From Actinomadura latina NBRC 106108 (GTDB taxonomy: Bacteria; Actinomycetota; Actinomycetes; Streptosporangiales; Streptosporangiaceae): a stretch of 64,000 nucleotides of DNA. Numbering within the stretch: position 1 is the first letter of the stretch; the number at the start of each line of letters is the position of its first letter. The stretch lies in the NCBI RefSeq assembly GCF_001552195.1, contig NZ_BCQS01000027.1:1-64000 (forward strand), given 5' to 3'. The notes under the pieces are model-generated. The model did no database searches. It was not told the DNA's origin and worked only from the letters and a program-made list of their open reading frames with translations. Shown in pieces: positions 51,746 through 61,939 of this stretch. The translations under genes and the position numbers were made by a program.

Positions 51746-52726
51746 ATGGCGATGACCGGTGTGGTCAAGGACGAGCTGAGCAGGCTCACGATCATGAAGC
51801 CGTGCTGCCGCAAGGCCGAGGTCTCGACGCTGCTGCGGTTCGCGGGGGGACTGCACCTGGTCAGCGGGCGCATCGTGATCGAGGCCGAGATCGACACCGG
51901 CGTCGCGGCCCGGCGCCTCATCAAGGACATCGCGGAAGTGTTCGGGCACACCTCCGAAGTCGTCGTGCTCGCGCCGAGCGGGCTGCGCAAGGGCAACCGC
52001 TACGTCGTCCGCGTCTTCCGGGACGGCGAGTCGCTCGCCCGGCAGACCGGCCTCATCGACAACAACGGCCGGCCCGTCCGCGGGCTGCCCCGGCACGTGG
52101 TCGCGGGGGCGGCCTGCGACGCCGAGTCGGCCTGGCGCGGCGCGTTCCTCGCGCACGGCTCCCTCACCGAACCCGGCCGGTCCATGTCGCTGGAGGTGAC
52201 CTGCCCCGGCCCGGAGGCCGCGCTCGCCCTGGTGGGCGCCGCCCGCCGCCTCAAGATCCACGCCAAGGCCCGCGAGGTCCGCGGCATCGACCGCGTCGTC
52301 GTCCGCGACGGCGACGCGATCAGCGCGCTGCTCACCCGGCTCGGCGCCCACGACAGCGTCCTCGCCTGGGAGGAGCGCCGGATGCGCCGCGAGGTCCGCG
52401 CCACCGCGAACCGGCTCGCCAACTTCGACGACGCCAACCTGCGCCGCTCCGCCCGCGCGGCCGTCGCCGCCGGCGCCCGCGTCGCCCGCGCCCTGGAGAT
52501 CCTCGGCGACGACGCCCCCGAGCACCTCGTCAACGCAGGCCGCCTCCGCCTGGAGCACAAGCAGGCGTCCCTGGAGGAACTCGGCCAGCTCGCCGACCCG
52601 CCCCTCACCAAGGACGCCATCGCCGGCCGCATCCGCCGCCTCCTCGCCATGGCCGACAAGCGCGCCACCGACCAGGGCATCCCCGGCACCGACGCCAACC
52701 TCACGGCCGACATGCTGGCGCCGTAG
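51746..52726 (+). CDS. whiA: Sporulation regulator WhiA
   Basis: 326-aa DNA-binding regulator. An N-terminal homing-endonuclease-derived domain (TGVVKDELSRL, CCRKAEVSTLLRFAGGLHL, FLAHGSLTEPG) precedes a sigma-4-like HTH (LEELGQLADPPLTKDAIAGRIRRLL). With WhiB it activates division genes such as ftsZ and filP during sporulation in Streptomyces. GGGGGAGGG is 9 bases before ATG 51746. Its presence suggests a sporulating actinomycete, although WhiA is also found elsewhere. It abuts the end of the minus-strand cassette. Confidence 0.97.
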   Translation: MAMTGVVKDELSRLTIMKPCCRKAEVSTLLRFAGGLHLVSGRIVIEAEIDTGVAARRLIKDIAEVFGHTSEVVVLAPSGLRKGNRYVVRVFRDGESLARQTGLIDNNGRPVRGLPRHVVAGAACDAESAWRGAFLAHGSLTEPGRSMSLEVTCPGPEAALALVGAARRLKIHAKAREVRGIDRVVVRDGDAISALLTRLGAHDSVLAWEERRMRREVRATANRLANFDDANLRRSARAAVAAGARVARALEILGDDAPEHLVNAGRLRLEHKQASLEELGQLADPPLTKDAIAGRIRRLLAMADKRATDQGIPGTDANLTADMLAP

Positions 52727-53920
52727 TCAGTCGCCTCTGAGGATTCGGTGGACCAGGTCGCCGCGCAGCTGGCCGTAGCCGGTCTCGGCCCAGACGCTCT
52801 CGGACGGGTCCGCCTCGAAGTAGGGGACGTCGCGGCCGTCGCGGCGGTCCATGAGGATGTCCGGGGTCTCCTTCGCGCGGGCGGCGCGGGCGCAGGCGCG
52901 GCAGGCGTGCACGTGGAGGCGGCGCCGGGAGCCGATGGGGCGCCACTCGATCCGGCCGGCCGCGTCCCCGTGCAGCGGGTTGAAGAAGCACAGCGGGCTG
53001 GGCGGGATCTCCGGCCGCCCCTTCCCCACCGCCTGGGCGGAGGCGAGGGCGTCGCGGCCCTGGTCGACCAGGACCAGGACGCCGGCCAGGTCGGGGACGC
53101 CCCGCGCCGCGTCCAGCGTCTTGCCCGCCGCCTGGTACGCGTCCAGCGCCGTGGTCATCAGGGCGTCCGTGCGCTCGCCGGCGTGGACGTCGGTCTCGTC
53201 GAGGAGCTCGCCGAACGCGATGACCTCGTGGGACGCCTGCTCGCGGAGCTGGTCCTCGTTCGCGCGCTTGGCGGTGGAGAAGACCGTCCGGGGCAGCAGC
53301 AGCGCGCTGCCCTCGCGGTGCACGGACGCCATGCGGCGGCGCCGCCACAGCAGGACGCCGGCGATCCCGGCGGCCGCGACCCCCGCCCCGCCCACCGCGA
53401 CCGGGAGCATGGACGAGCCGTCGTCGCCGCCGGCCCGCGGCTCCTCCCTGGAGCGCCGCTCCTCGGAACGCTTCCGGATCTCCGCCGAGAGCCGGTCGTA
53501 CTCCTTCTTGGCGTTGCCCGACAGCATCAGGTCGGCGATGCGGTTCAGGCGGGTCGCGACCGGCGTGTCGTCGTAGGAGCGGTCGAAGGACACCGCCCAG
53601 GCGGCGTAGCGGGCCTGGTGGTCGCCGCCGAACTCCTTCGCGCGCAGGTCGTCCCCGATGTCGCTGAAGGTGATGAAGACGCCGTCGTGGCCGAGCCGCT
53701 CGTGCACGACCGTCGCCAGCTGCTCGTCGTCGCCCCAGGTGCCGCCCTTCACCAGCGGGACGAGGACGACGTAGACGGGCACGGGGAGCCTGCGGAACTT
53801 GGCGATGAGCCGCTCGCGGTCCGGCTGCGGCAGCGCGGACGCCAGGGACGGGTCGACGTGGATCGGGGAGCGTCGCAGGGCCGCGGCCAGCCGCTCGCCG
53901 GGGGACGGTTCACTCAACAC
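52727..53920 (-). CDS. Cassette gene C: membrane protein with CxxC
   Basis: 397-aa protein of unknown function, last gene of a three-gene paralogous cassette. N-terminal domain (~1-150): RRSPIHVDPSLASAL and PVYVVLVPLV, shared with the two genes before it. A single membrane segment (MLPVAVGGAGVAAAGIAGVLL, then RRRR) is near residue 180. The C-terminal cytoplasmic part has CFFNPLHG and a CRACAR pair (possible zinc site), both matched in gene B. No signal peptide is seen, unlike A and B. GTG 53920 has AGGAG at the right distance and overlaps gene B by 11 bases. Confidence 0.8.
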   Translation of the reverse strand: MLSEPSPGERLAAALRRSPIHVDPSLASALPQPDRERLIAKFRRLPVPVYVVLVPLVKGGTWGDDEQLATVVHERLGHDGVFITFSDIGDDLRAKEFGGDHQARYAAWAVSFDRSYDDTPVATRLNRIADLMLSGNAKKEYDRLSAEIRKRSEERRSREEPRAGGDDGSSMLPVAVGGAGVAAAGIAGVLLWRRRRMASVHREGSALLLPRTVFSTAKRANEDQLREQASHEVIAFGELLDETDVHAGERTDALMTTALDAYQAAGKTLDAARGVPDLAGVLVLVDQGRDALASAQAVGKGRPEIPPSPLCFFNPLHGDAAGRIEWRPIGSRRRLHVHACRACARAARAKETPDILMDRRDGRDVPYFEADPSESVWAETGYGQLRGDLVHRILRGD

Positions 53921-55190
53921 CCAGATACTCCTGGAGGCGCGGGATGAGGTGGTCGCCGCCGGTCCCGAACGCGGTGTCCTTCCACACCCCGGGGACGGCG
54001 TAGTGCGGGCGCGGCCCGTCCGGGCCCTGGACCTTCAGCGTCCGCTGGTCCAGCGCCGTCATGCTCCGGCCGGTGCAGGAGGCGCAGACGGGCCGCTTCC
54101 TGGACGTCCGCTCGCCCATCTGCATCCGGCGGTGCTGCGCGGACTCGCCGTGCAGCGGGTTCACGAAGCACGGCGGACGCGGCGCGCCGGTCTCGCGGGC
54201 GAGTGCCGCCCGTCCCAGCCGGGCGACCACGATCGCGCCGGCGAGGTCCAGCGACCGGTCCGGGTCGTGGCCCGCGTCGTCGTAGAGGATCTGCGCGACG
54301 TCGTACGCCGACACCGCGTACTCGCGGCCGGGGTTCCCGTCGCTCCCGGCCAGCACGGCGCGCAGCCGCTCCAGTTCCCTGCCGCCCGTGCGGCGCAGCC
54401 ATTTCACGGACGGCTCGGCGGGCGCGCCGGGATGCGTCTCGGGCGCCTCGCCGTCCTCGCCATGGGCGGCGGGGACGGTCTTGCGGGACCGCCGCCGGAG
54501 GGCGGCGACGCCCAGGCCGGCGCCGTACAGGGTGAAGCCCGCGGCCGGGCCGGCCAGCAGCAGCCCGGTCAGGAACGGGGCCCTGGTCTCCGGCTCGACG
54601 GTCCGCAGCGTGTCCTCCCGCCCGAACGGGTCGGGCTCGGTGTACAGCGAGGGACTCTCCGGGGGAGCGGAGGGCGCCGCCGCGATGACGCCCAGCCGCG
54701 TGGCGAGCCGGTCCGCGAGGTCCGCGAACCGGTGCTCGGGGTCGGCGGGCCGGGTCCCGCGCTCGTCGTCGATGCGCCACAGCCGGCGGGGCGCGCCGAA
54801 CGCCTCCGCCTCGAACCAGGCGGCCTGGTTGACCAGCAGGTAGAGGCCGTCGCGGCGGAGCCGGTCGTGGACGCCGTGCAGGAACACGTCGTCCCGGCCC
54901 TGGCTCTCCGAATCCGTCCCGTTCGGGATCACCACCACGTAGACGGGCGTGCCGATCGCGCGGCCCGCCGACTCCATGGCCGCCCGGACGCGGGCGCGTC
55001 CGGGCTCGTCCAGTGCCGAGGACATGTCGGGGTCGATGAACAGCGGATCCTTGGCGAGCGCCGCCGCGACCCTGGCCAACCTGTGCTGCGCATAGGCGGG
55101 GATCGGGTCGCTCGCGGCCGCCGGAGCCGTGAGCGGCGTCGAGGCGAGCATGAGGGCCGCGAGGACGAGGACCCTGGCGACGGCGTTCAC
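53910..55190 (-). CDS. Cassette gene B: secreted/membrane protein with CxxC
   Basis: 426-aa protein of unknown function. A signal peptide is followed by the shared domain (KDPLFIDPDMSSALDEP, IGTPVYVVVIPN). A membrane segment is near residue 245 (FLTGLLLAGPAAGFTLYGAG), then RRRSRK, so the rest is cytoplasmic. The cytoplasmic part has PCFVNPLHGES and CASCTGRS. The N-terminal text recalls TPM-type domains but I cannot prove membership. GTG 55190 overlaps the stop of gene A (GTGA), so the set is translationally coupled. Confidence 0.8.
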   Translation of the reverse strand: MNAVARVLVLAALMLASTPLTAPAAASDPIPAYAQHRLARVAAALAKDPLFIDPDMSSALDEPGRARVRAAMESAGRAIGTPVYVVVIPNGTDSESQGRDDVFLHGVHDRLRRDGLYLLVNQAAWFEAEAFGAPRRLWRIDDERGTRPADPEHRFADLADRLATRLGVIAAAPSAPPESPSLYTEPDPFGREDTLRTVEPETRAPFLTGLLLAGPAAGFTLYGAGLGVAALRRRSRKTVPAAHGEDGEAPETHPGAPAEPSVKWLRRTGGRELERLRAVLAGSDGNPGREYAVSAYDVAQILYDDAGHDPDRSLDLAGAIVVARLGRAALARETGAPRPPCFVNPLHGESAQHRRMQMGERTSRKRPVCASCTGRSMTALDQRTLKVQGPDGPRPHYAVPGVWKDTAFGTGGDHLIPRLQEYLGVE

Positions 55191-55966
55191 CGGCGGCTCC
55201 GCCGCTTCTGGTTCTTGCCGCGCGCTGTCTTGCCGCGCGCCGTCTTGCGGGCCTCGGCCGCCTTGAGCCGTTCGGCCCTGGCGCGCTCGGCGCGGGTCGC
55301 CCGTCTCCGGCGCAGCCACACCAGCAGGAGGACGACCGTGACGGCGCTGAGCGCGGTCCCCGCGGCGAACAGGCTCCACTCCGTCCGCCGGGCCTCGCGC
55401 TCGGACCGGTCGCGGGCGTCCAGCGCGATCCGGACCTTCGACTTCGGCCGCGGCCCGGCGTTCTCCCGCCGCTCCCTCGCGTGCCCCGACAGGGCGACGT
55501 CCACGAACCGCTCGATCGTCGCGACCGCGCCCGCGTCGTAGGGCAGTTCCTGCTCCGCGGCCCGCATCGCGTCCTTCACCGGCAGCGCCCTGCCGCCGTA
55601 CTGGACGGCGGCCGCCGCCGGGCGCCCGGGATCGGCCACGATGTAGAGACCGGGGCGGTTCAGGCTGTCGTGCAGCAGCGAGACCAGCTCCTCGGCGTCG
55701 TAGCCCTCGGTGAGCAGGGTCGGCGTGACCGCGACGTAGACGGGCCCGCCGAGCCGGGCGGCCGCCCTCCGGATGCGCTGGGCCGCGTCCTCCGGCAGCG
55801 CCCGGGGTGCGTGATCGGTCACATAGACGGGATCGCGGCGGAGCTCCGCGGCGATGTGGTCGGCGCGGCCGGCCGGCTTGGCACGCTCCATCGGCGCCGC
55901 CGCGGCGGCCGCGGGCGGGCAGGCCAGCAGCACGCCGATGATCAGGAGGAACCAGCCGCGCCACAT
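55187..55966 (-). CDS. Cassette gene A: TPM-like membrane protein
   Basis: 259-aa protein of unknown function, first in the cassette. The signal peptide is MWRGWFLLIIGVLLACPPAA. The shared domain follows (RRDPVYVTDHAPRALPEDA, GGPVYVAVTPTLL, YIVADPGRP). It has one membrane segment near residue 205 and a very basic cytoplasmic tail (ARGKTARGKNQKRRSRR) instead of the CxxC domain found in B and C. That tail is coded by a short repeat and could bind nucleic acid or acidic lipids. Confidence 0.78.
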   Translation of the reverse strand: MWRGWFLLIIGVLLACPPAAAAAAPMERAKPAGRADHIAAELRRDPVYVTDHAPRALPEDAAQRIRRAAARLGGPVYVAVTPTLLTEGYDAEELVSLLHDSLNRPGLYIVADPGRPAAAAVQYGGRALPVKDAMRAAEQELPYDAGAVATIERFVDVALSGHARERRENAGPRPKSKVRIALDARDRSEREARRTEWSLFAAGTALSAVTVVLLLVWLRRRRATRAERARAERLKAAEARKTARGKTARGKNQKRRSRR

Positions 55967-56024
55967 GGTGGGCGAGTGTAGTGATGATCGACGAATGTTG
56001 TGAGCTGGGGTGCAAGCGTGGAAA

Positions 56025-56040
56025 TCCCCCGGCCGGGGGA
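56025..56040. repeat. 16-bp perfect palindrome before gap
   Basis: TCCCCCGGCCGGGGGA is fully self-complementary. It lies in the 223-bp divergent region between cassette gene A and gap. It could be a protein-binding site or a hairpin in the leader. The rest of this region has a few possible promoter-like stretches (for example GGATAAGGT near 56098) but nothing I can assign firmly. Confidence 0.4.
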
Positions 56041-56189
56041 CTGCGGGATCACCCGTGAAAACCCACGCGACCGGTGTCGGGCTACTCGTGAGTCATTGGA
56101 TAAGGTCAAGGAGGGGGAGAGCCCCGGATCCACCGTAGTTAACAGTCCGGGCGAGAACCGGGCGATACGACGTGAGGGAGAGCCGTTCC

Positions 56190-57197
<1,008 letters not shown>

Positions 57198-57285
57198 CGG
57201 AACTCGTCACCGCCGTGGCCGCGCCGTGCCCGGGATCGGGCGCGCGGCCGCGGCGCGGCCGTGTACGGAAGGACATCGCATCCCG

Positions 57286-58473
<1,188 letters not shown>

Positions 58474-58476
58474 CCG

Positions 58477-59289
58477 ATGGCCCCCGCTACCTCTTCTTCC
58501 GGCAAGCAGAGCGGCCGCAAGCCGCTGATGGCCGGCAACTGGAAGATGAACAACAACCACCTCGAGGCGATCGCGCTCGTCCAGAAGATGGCGTTCGGGC
58601 TCAAGGAGCCCGACTTCGACGCCGTCGAAGTCGCCGTGATCCCGCCGTTCACCGCGATCCGCTCCGTGCAGACGCTCGTCGACGCCGACAAGCTCGCCAT
58701 CCAGTACGGCGCGCAGGACGTCTCCCAGCACGCCTCCGGCGCCTACACCGGCGAGATCGCGGCCTCCATGCTCGCCAAGCTCGGCTGCTCGTACGCCGTG
58801 GTCGGGCACTCCGAGCGCCGCCAGTACCACGCCGAGGACGACGCGGTCGTCAACGCCAAGGCCAAGGCCGCGCTCGCCGCCGACATCACCCCGATCCTGT
58901 GCATCGGAGAGGGCCTGGAGGTCCGCAAGTCGGGCGAGCACGTCCGGCACTGCCTCACGCAGCTCGACGGCGGCCTGGAGAAGATCCCCGCCGACCAGGT
59001 GCGGCGCACCGTGATCGCCTACGAGCCCGTCTGGGCCATCGGCACCGGCGAGGTCGCCACCCCGCAGGACGCACAGGAGGTCTGCGCCGCGATCCGGACG
59101 CGGCTCGCCGAGCTGTACGACGGCGGACTGGCCGACGAGGTGCGTATCCTGTACGGCGGTTCGGTCAAGAGCGGCAACGTCGCCAAGCTCATGGCACAGG
59201 AAGATGTGGACGGCGCCCTGATCGGTGGTGCCAGCCTGGACCCGGGAGAGTTCGTCAAAATCTGCCGGTACCGGGATCTCCCCGTCTGA
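58477..59289 (+). CDS. tpiA: Triosephosphate isomerase
   Basis: 270-aa TIM-barrel enzyme of glycolysis. Substrate Lys is in AGNWKMN, catalytic His in VVGHSERRQYH, catalytic Glu in AYEPVWAIGTGEVATP, and the phosphate loop in LYGGSVKSGN and LIGGASL. The first ~13 residues (MAPATSSSGKQSG) are an extra disordered lead seen in some actinobacteria. It follows pgk by 3 bases, so they are one transcript. Confidence 0.97.
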   Translation: MAPATSSSGKQSGRKPLMAGNWKMNNNHLEAIALVQKMAFGLKEPDFDAVEVAVIPPFTAIRSVQTLVDADKLAIQYGAQDVSQHASGAYTGEIAASMLAKLGCSYAVVGHSERRQYHAEDDAVVNAKAKAALAADITPILCIGEGLEVRKSGEHVRHCLTQLDGGLEKIPADQVRRTVIAYEPVWAIGTGEVATPQDAQEVCAAIRTRLAELYDGGLADEVRILYGGSVKSGNVAKLMAQEDVDGALIGGASLDPGEFVKICRYRDLPV

Positions 59290-59426
59290 TCAAAACTGAT
59301 CAATTCTGTGTGAACTGGGGGTTCTTGCCGAACCAGCGGGTAGTTCGTCGTACCCTTCGTAGCTGACGGGTAAACCGGCCGGCTCGACCCTCCGTCCGCC
59401 CCTACAGACAAAGGCGCTGAAGAATC

Positions 59427-59669
59427 GTGATCATCGCATCGTCCATCGTGCTCATCATCGCGAGCCTGCTGATGGTGGTCCTCGTCCTGATGCACAAGGG
59501 CAAGGGCGGCGGGCTGTCGGACATGTTCGGCGGCGGCGTGTCGTCGTCCCTGGGCGGGTCGTCCGTGGTCGAGCGCAACCTCGACCGGCTGACGGTCGGC
59601 GTCGGGGTCGTGTGGTTCGCCTCGATCGTCGTCCTGGGGCTGCTGTTCAAGCACAAGGGCGTCGGCTGA
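59427..59669 (+). CDS. secG: Preprotein translocase subunit SecG
   Basis: 80-aa membrane subunit of the SecYEG channel. Two membrane segments (IIASSIVLIIASLLMVVLVLM and GVVWFASIVVLGLLF) flank a Gly/Ser loop with GGGLSDMFGG and LGGSSVVERNLDRLT, the SecG signature. GTG 59427 is close after a GC-rich leader, 137 bp after tpiA. Confidence 0.95.
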   Translation: MIIASSIVLIIASLLMVVLVLMHKGKGGGLSDMFGGGVSSSLGGSSVVERNLDRLTVGVGVVWFASIVVLGLLFKHKGVG

Positions 59670-59751
59670 GCCACCCGTCTGACACATGCGATCATCCGCG
59701 TCGTCCCAGGAGGTCACGGACGGCGGCGGAACACCGAGCGAGGAGTAATCC

Positions 59752-60120
59752 GTGGGTAGTGGCAACGCGATTCGGGGCAGCCGTGTCGGGGCCGGTCCGA
59801 TGGGAGAGGCGGAGCGCGGCGACGCCGCCCCCCGCGTCTGGGTGACCTTCTACTGCGCCAACCGGCATGAGACCCGCCCCAGCTTCGCGACGGACGTCGC
59901 GGTCCCCGAGACGTGGGACTGCCCGCGCTGCGGGTTCCCCGCCGGCCAGGACTCGGAGAACCCGCCGGCGCCGCCGAAGACCGAGCCGTACAAGACGCAC
60001 CTCGCGTACGTGAAGGAGCGCCGCAGCGACGAGGACGGCGAGGCCATCCTGGAGGAGGCGCTCGCCAAGCTCCGCCAGAAGCGGGAAGCGGTGAAGCAGG
60101 CCATGGAAGCCGCCCGCTAA
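59752..60120 (+). CDS. rbpA: RNA polymerase-binding protein RbpA family
   Basis: 122-aa RbpA-family protein, which binds RNA polymerase sigma and stabilises open complexes. The core matches: AIRGSRVG at the start, CANRHE, the zinc-type CPRCG, and the C-terminal KTHLAYVKERRSDEDGEAILEEALAKLRQKRE (sigma-interacting domain style). GAGGAG precedes GTG 59752. Its link to secG differs from the location of the classical rbpA, so it may be a paralogue rather than the main copy. A strong terminator follows 12 bases after the stop. Confidence 0.85.
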   Translation: MGSGNAIRGSRVGAGPMGEAERGDAAPRVWVTFYCANRHETRPSFATDVAVPETWDCPRCGFPAGQDSENPPAPPKTEPYKTHLAYVKERRSDEDGEAILEEALAKLRQKREAVKQAMEAAR

Positions 60121-60131
60121 CTGCCTGGTCT

Positions 60132-60173
60132 AGCCCAAGAAGGGGACGAGTCGTACTCGTCTCCTCTTGGGCT
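60132..60173 (+). terminator. Rho-independent terminator after rbpA
   Basis: A long stem has AGCCCAAG (60132-60139) pairing with CTTGGGCT (60166-60173) and GACGAG (60145-60150) pairing with CTCGTC (60156-60161). A short U-containing stretch (TTTCC) follows. It ends the gap-rbpA series. Confidence 0.9.
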
Positions 60174-60309
60174 TTCCTGCTCTCACCGTCGTGTCGGCCG
60201 GCCGGGAGACACGGTGGCGCGGGACGAATAATCTTCGGAGACGAGGGCTTCCGGGCGTGGTTCGCGTGCGGGAGTTCGGCTTCGCGCGGTGAGTTCGGGA
60301 GGAGCGGTG

Positions 60310-60777
60310 GTGGACGCGGTCGATCAGGCGATCCTGCGGCGGTTGCAGCGGGACGGGCGGCAGACCAACCGGGAGCTGGCCGAGGCGGTGGGGATCGCTC
60401 CGTCCACGGCCCTGGAGCGGACGCGGGCGCTGCGGGCGAGGGGCGTCATCACCGGATTCCACGCGGCGGTCGACTTCGAGCGGCTCGGCCGCGGGGTGCA
60501 GGCGCTGATCTCGATCCGGATCCGGCCGCAGTCGCGGGAGGCGATCGAGTCGGCGCGGGACGGCATGGCCGCGATGCCCGAGGCCGTCGGCGTCTTCGTC
60601 GTGACGGGCAACGAGGACCTGCTCGTGCACGTGGCCGTGCCGAGCACGGCCTATCTGCGCGACTTCGTCCTCGACCGGCTCGCGCGGCGCAAGGAGTTCG
60701 TGGACGTGCGCACCCTCGTGGTCTACGACTACGTCCAGCCCGTGGAGCAGTCCGAACTTCCCACGCCTGATCGGTGA
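60310..60777 (+). CDS. Lrp/AsnC family regulator
   Basis: 155-aa amino-acid-responsive regulator. The helix-turn-helix is DQAILRRLQRDGRQTNRELAEAVGIAPSTALERTRALRARGVI. The RAM/ACT domain has LISIRIRPQSRE and VFVVTGNEDLLVHVAVPSTAYLRDFVLDRL. Start GTG 60310 is 5 bases from GGGAGGAG; GTG 60307 and GTG 60289 are less well placed. It precedes an EamA exporter, the usual partner of such regulators, with a candidate inverted repeat between them. Confidence 0.9.
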   Translation: MDAVDQAILRRLQRDGRQTNRELAEAVGIAPSTALERTRALRARGVITGFHAAVDFERLGRGVQALISIRIRPQSREAIESARDGMAAMPEAVGVFVVTGNEDLLVHVAVPSTAYLRDFVLDRLARRKEFVDVRTLVVYDYVQPVEQSELPTPDR

Positions 60778-60862
60778 CGGCGCCGAACGATGTAAGGCCG
60801 GATCGCGGCTGCGCAGGACGTCGGCGAAGGAGTAGCGGGCGACGTGGGCACAGCCGCATGAA

Positions 60863-60890
60863 ATTCGGATAGATGATTTCGTGTCCGAAT
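60863..60890. promoter_or_regulatory. Candidate Lrp operator before EamA gene
   Basis: A perfect 7-bp inverted repeat (ATTCGGA at 60863-60869 with TCCGAAT at 60884-60890) has centres 21 bp apart, two helical turns. It lies just upstream of the EamA start. Lrp proteins bind such spaced half-sites. Confidence 0.5.
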
Positions 60891-60910
60891 GTTCTTCTAG
60901 CTTCGGGTGT

Positions 60911-61855
60911 ATGCATCGACACATCGATCTGTCCGGGGCGCTGCTCGTGCTCGCGGCTGGAGTGCTCTGGGGGACGGTCGGGCCCGCGCAGGTGCTCGCC
61001 GGGCCGGACGCCGGTCCGGTGGCGGTCGGCGGCGCCCGGATCTTCGCGGGCGGGCTGATCCTGGCCGGGGTGGTGCTCGTGAGGAACCGGGGCGCGTTTC
61101 GGGCGCTGACCCGGCGGACGTGGCCGCCGGTACTGGCGGCCTCCGCCGCTACCGGGATCTTCCAGGCGGCGTTCTTCAGCGCGGTCGACCGCACCGGCGC
61201 CGCCGTCGCGACCGCCGTGGTGTTCGGGCTGGCGCCCGTCTCGACCGGGCTGTGCGAGCGGCTCGCCCTGGGGACGCGGCTCAGCCGCAGGTGGTGGGCG
61301 GGGACGGCGTGCGCCATCGGTGGCGTCGCGCTGCTGACGATGCCCGGCGCGGCCGTCCACGCCGACCCGCCGGGGATCCTGCTGAGCCTTGTCGCCGGGA
61401 CGTGCTTCGGCGTCTACACGGTGTCCGCGAAGGTCCTCACCGGGCGGGACGTGGGGATGGCCGCTGCGGTGTCGGTCACGCTCCTGATCGGCGGAGCCGC
61501 TCTGCTGCCGTGGACGCTGGCCGCGCTGCCGGCGCTCGCGGAGCCCCGTTCGGCGGCGCTGGTCGCCTGGCTCGCGATCGCGGCCACGGCGGGCGCGTAC
61601 ATGTCCTTCGTCACCGGGCTGGAGCGGGTGACGGCCGCGACCGCCGGGACGCTCAGCCTCGCCGAGCCGCTGGTCGCCGCCGGGCTCGCCATCGCGGTCC
61701 TCGGTGAGCGCATGTCGGCGCCCGTCGCGGCCGGGACGCTGCTCCTGTTCGGCGGATTGTGCGTCGTCTCCGTCCCGGCGCGGGCGGCTCGGTATGATGG
61801 CGTGCACGTGACTGGCGCAATCAAGGTGGAGACGACCACCGGGGAGCGAAACTAG
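60911..61855 (+). CDS. EamA/DMT-family exporter
   Basis: 314-aa membrane transporter of the drug/metabolite superfamily, with ten hydrophobic segments in two EamA repeats (LLVLAAGVLWGTVGPAQVLA; ILLSLVAGTCFGVYTVSAKVL). Members export amino acids or similar metabolites. ATG 60911 was preferred over GTG 60881, which sits in the inverted repeat. The last ~18 codons (from GVHVTGAIKVE to the TAG at 61853) lie inside the ZTP riboswitch of the next gene. Confidence 0.85.
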   Translation: MHRHIDLSGALLVLAAGVLWGTVGPAQVLAGPDAGPVAVGGARIFAGGLILAGVVLVRNRGAFRALTRRTWPPVLAASAATGIFQAAFFSAVDRTGAAVATAVVFGLAPVSTGLCERLALGTRLSRRWWAGTACAIGGVALLTMPGAAVHADPPGILLSLVAGTCFGVYTVSAKVLTGRDVGMAAAVSVTLLIGGAALLPWTLAALPALAEPRSAALVAWLAIAATAGAYMSFVTGLERVTAATAGTLSLAEPLVAAGLAIAVLGERMSAPVAAGTLLLFGGLCVVSVPARAARYDGVHVTGAIKVETTTGERN

Positions 61856-61877
61856 TCCGCACGCCGCGCGCCTGGGT
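61800..61877 (+). ncRNA. ZTP (pfl) riboswitch before glyA
   Basis: All conserved blocks are present: GTGACTGGCG at 61808-61817, helix P2 (61825-61829 with 61836-61840), CCGGGGAGCGA at 61839-61849 and GCGCCTGGG at 61868-61876. Helix P1 can form between 61800-61805 and 61859-61864. ZTP (Z-nucleotide) riboswitches turn on folate and one-carbon genes such as glyA when 10-formyl-THF is short. A hairpin at 61881-61905 lies in the expression platform; no clear terminator is seen. The RNA overlaps the transporter's coding end. Confidence 0.9.
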
Positions 61878-61939
61878 GTACGGGTCCCCTTCGCCGGGGC
61901 GCCCGAAAAGTCCCGGCGCGAGCAGCGCGGAGGCTCACG

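Noticed and set aside
53799..55541. 580-codon plus-strand frame over the cassette
   Set aside because: The minus-strand frames have signal peptides, ribosome sites, paralogy and coupled overlaps; the plus frame has none.
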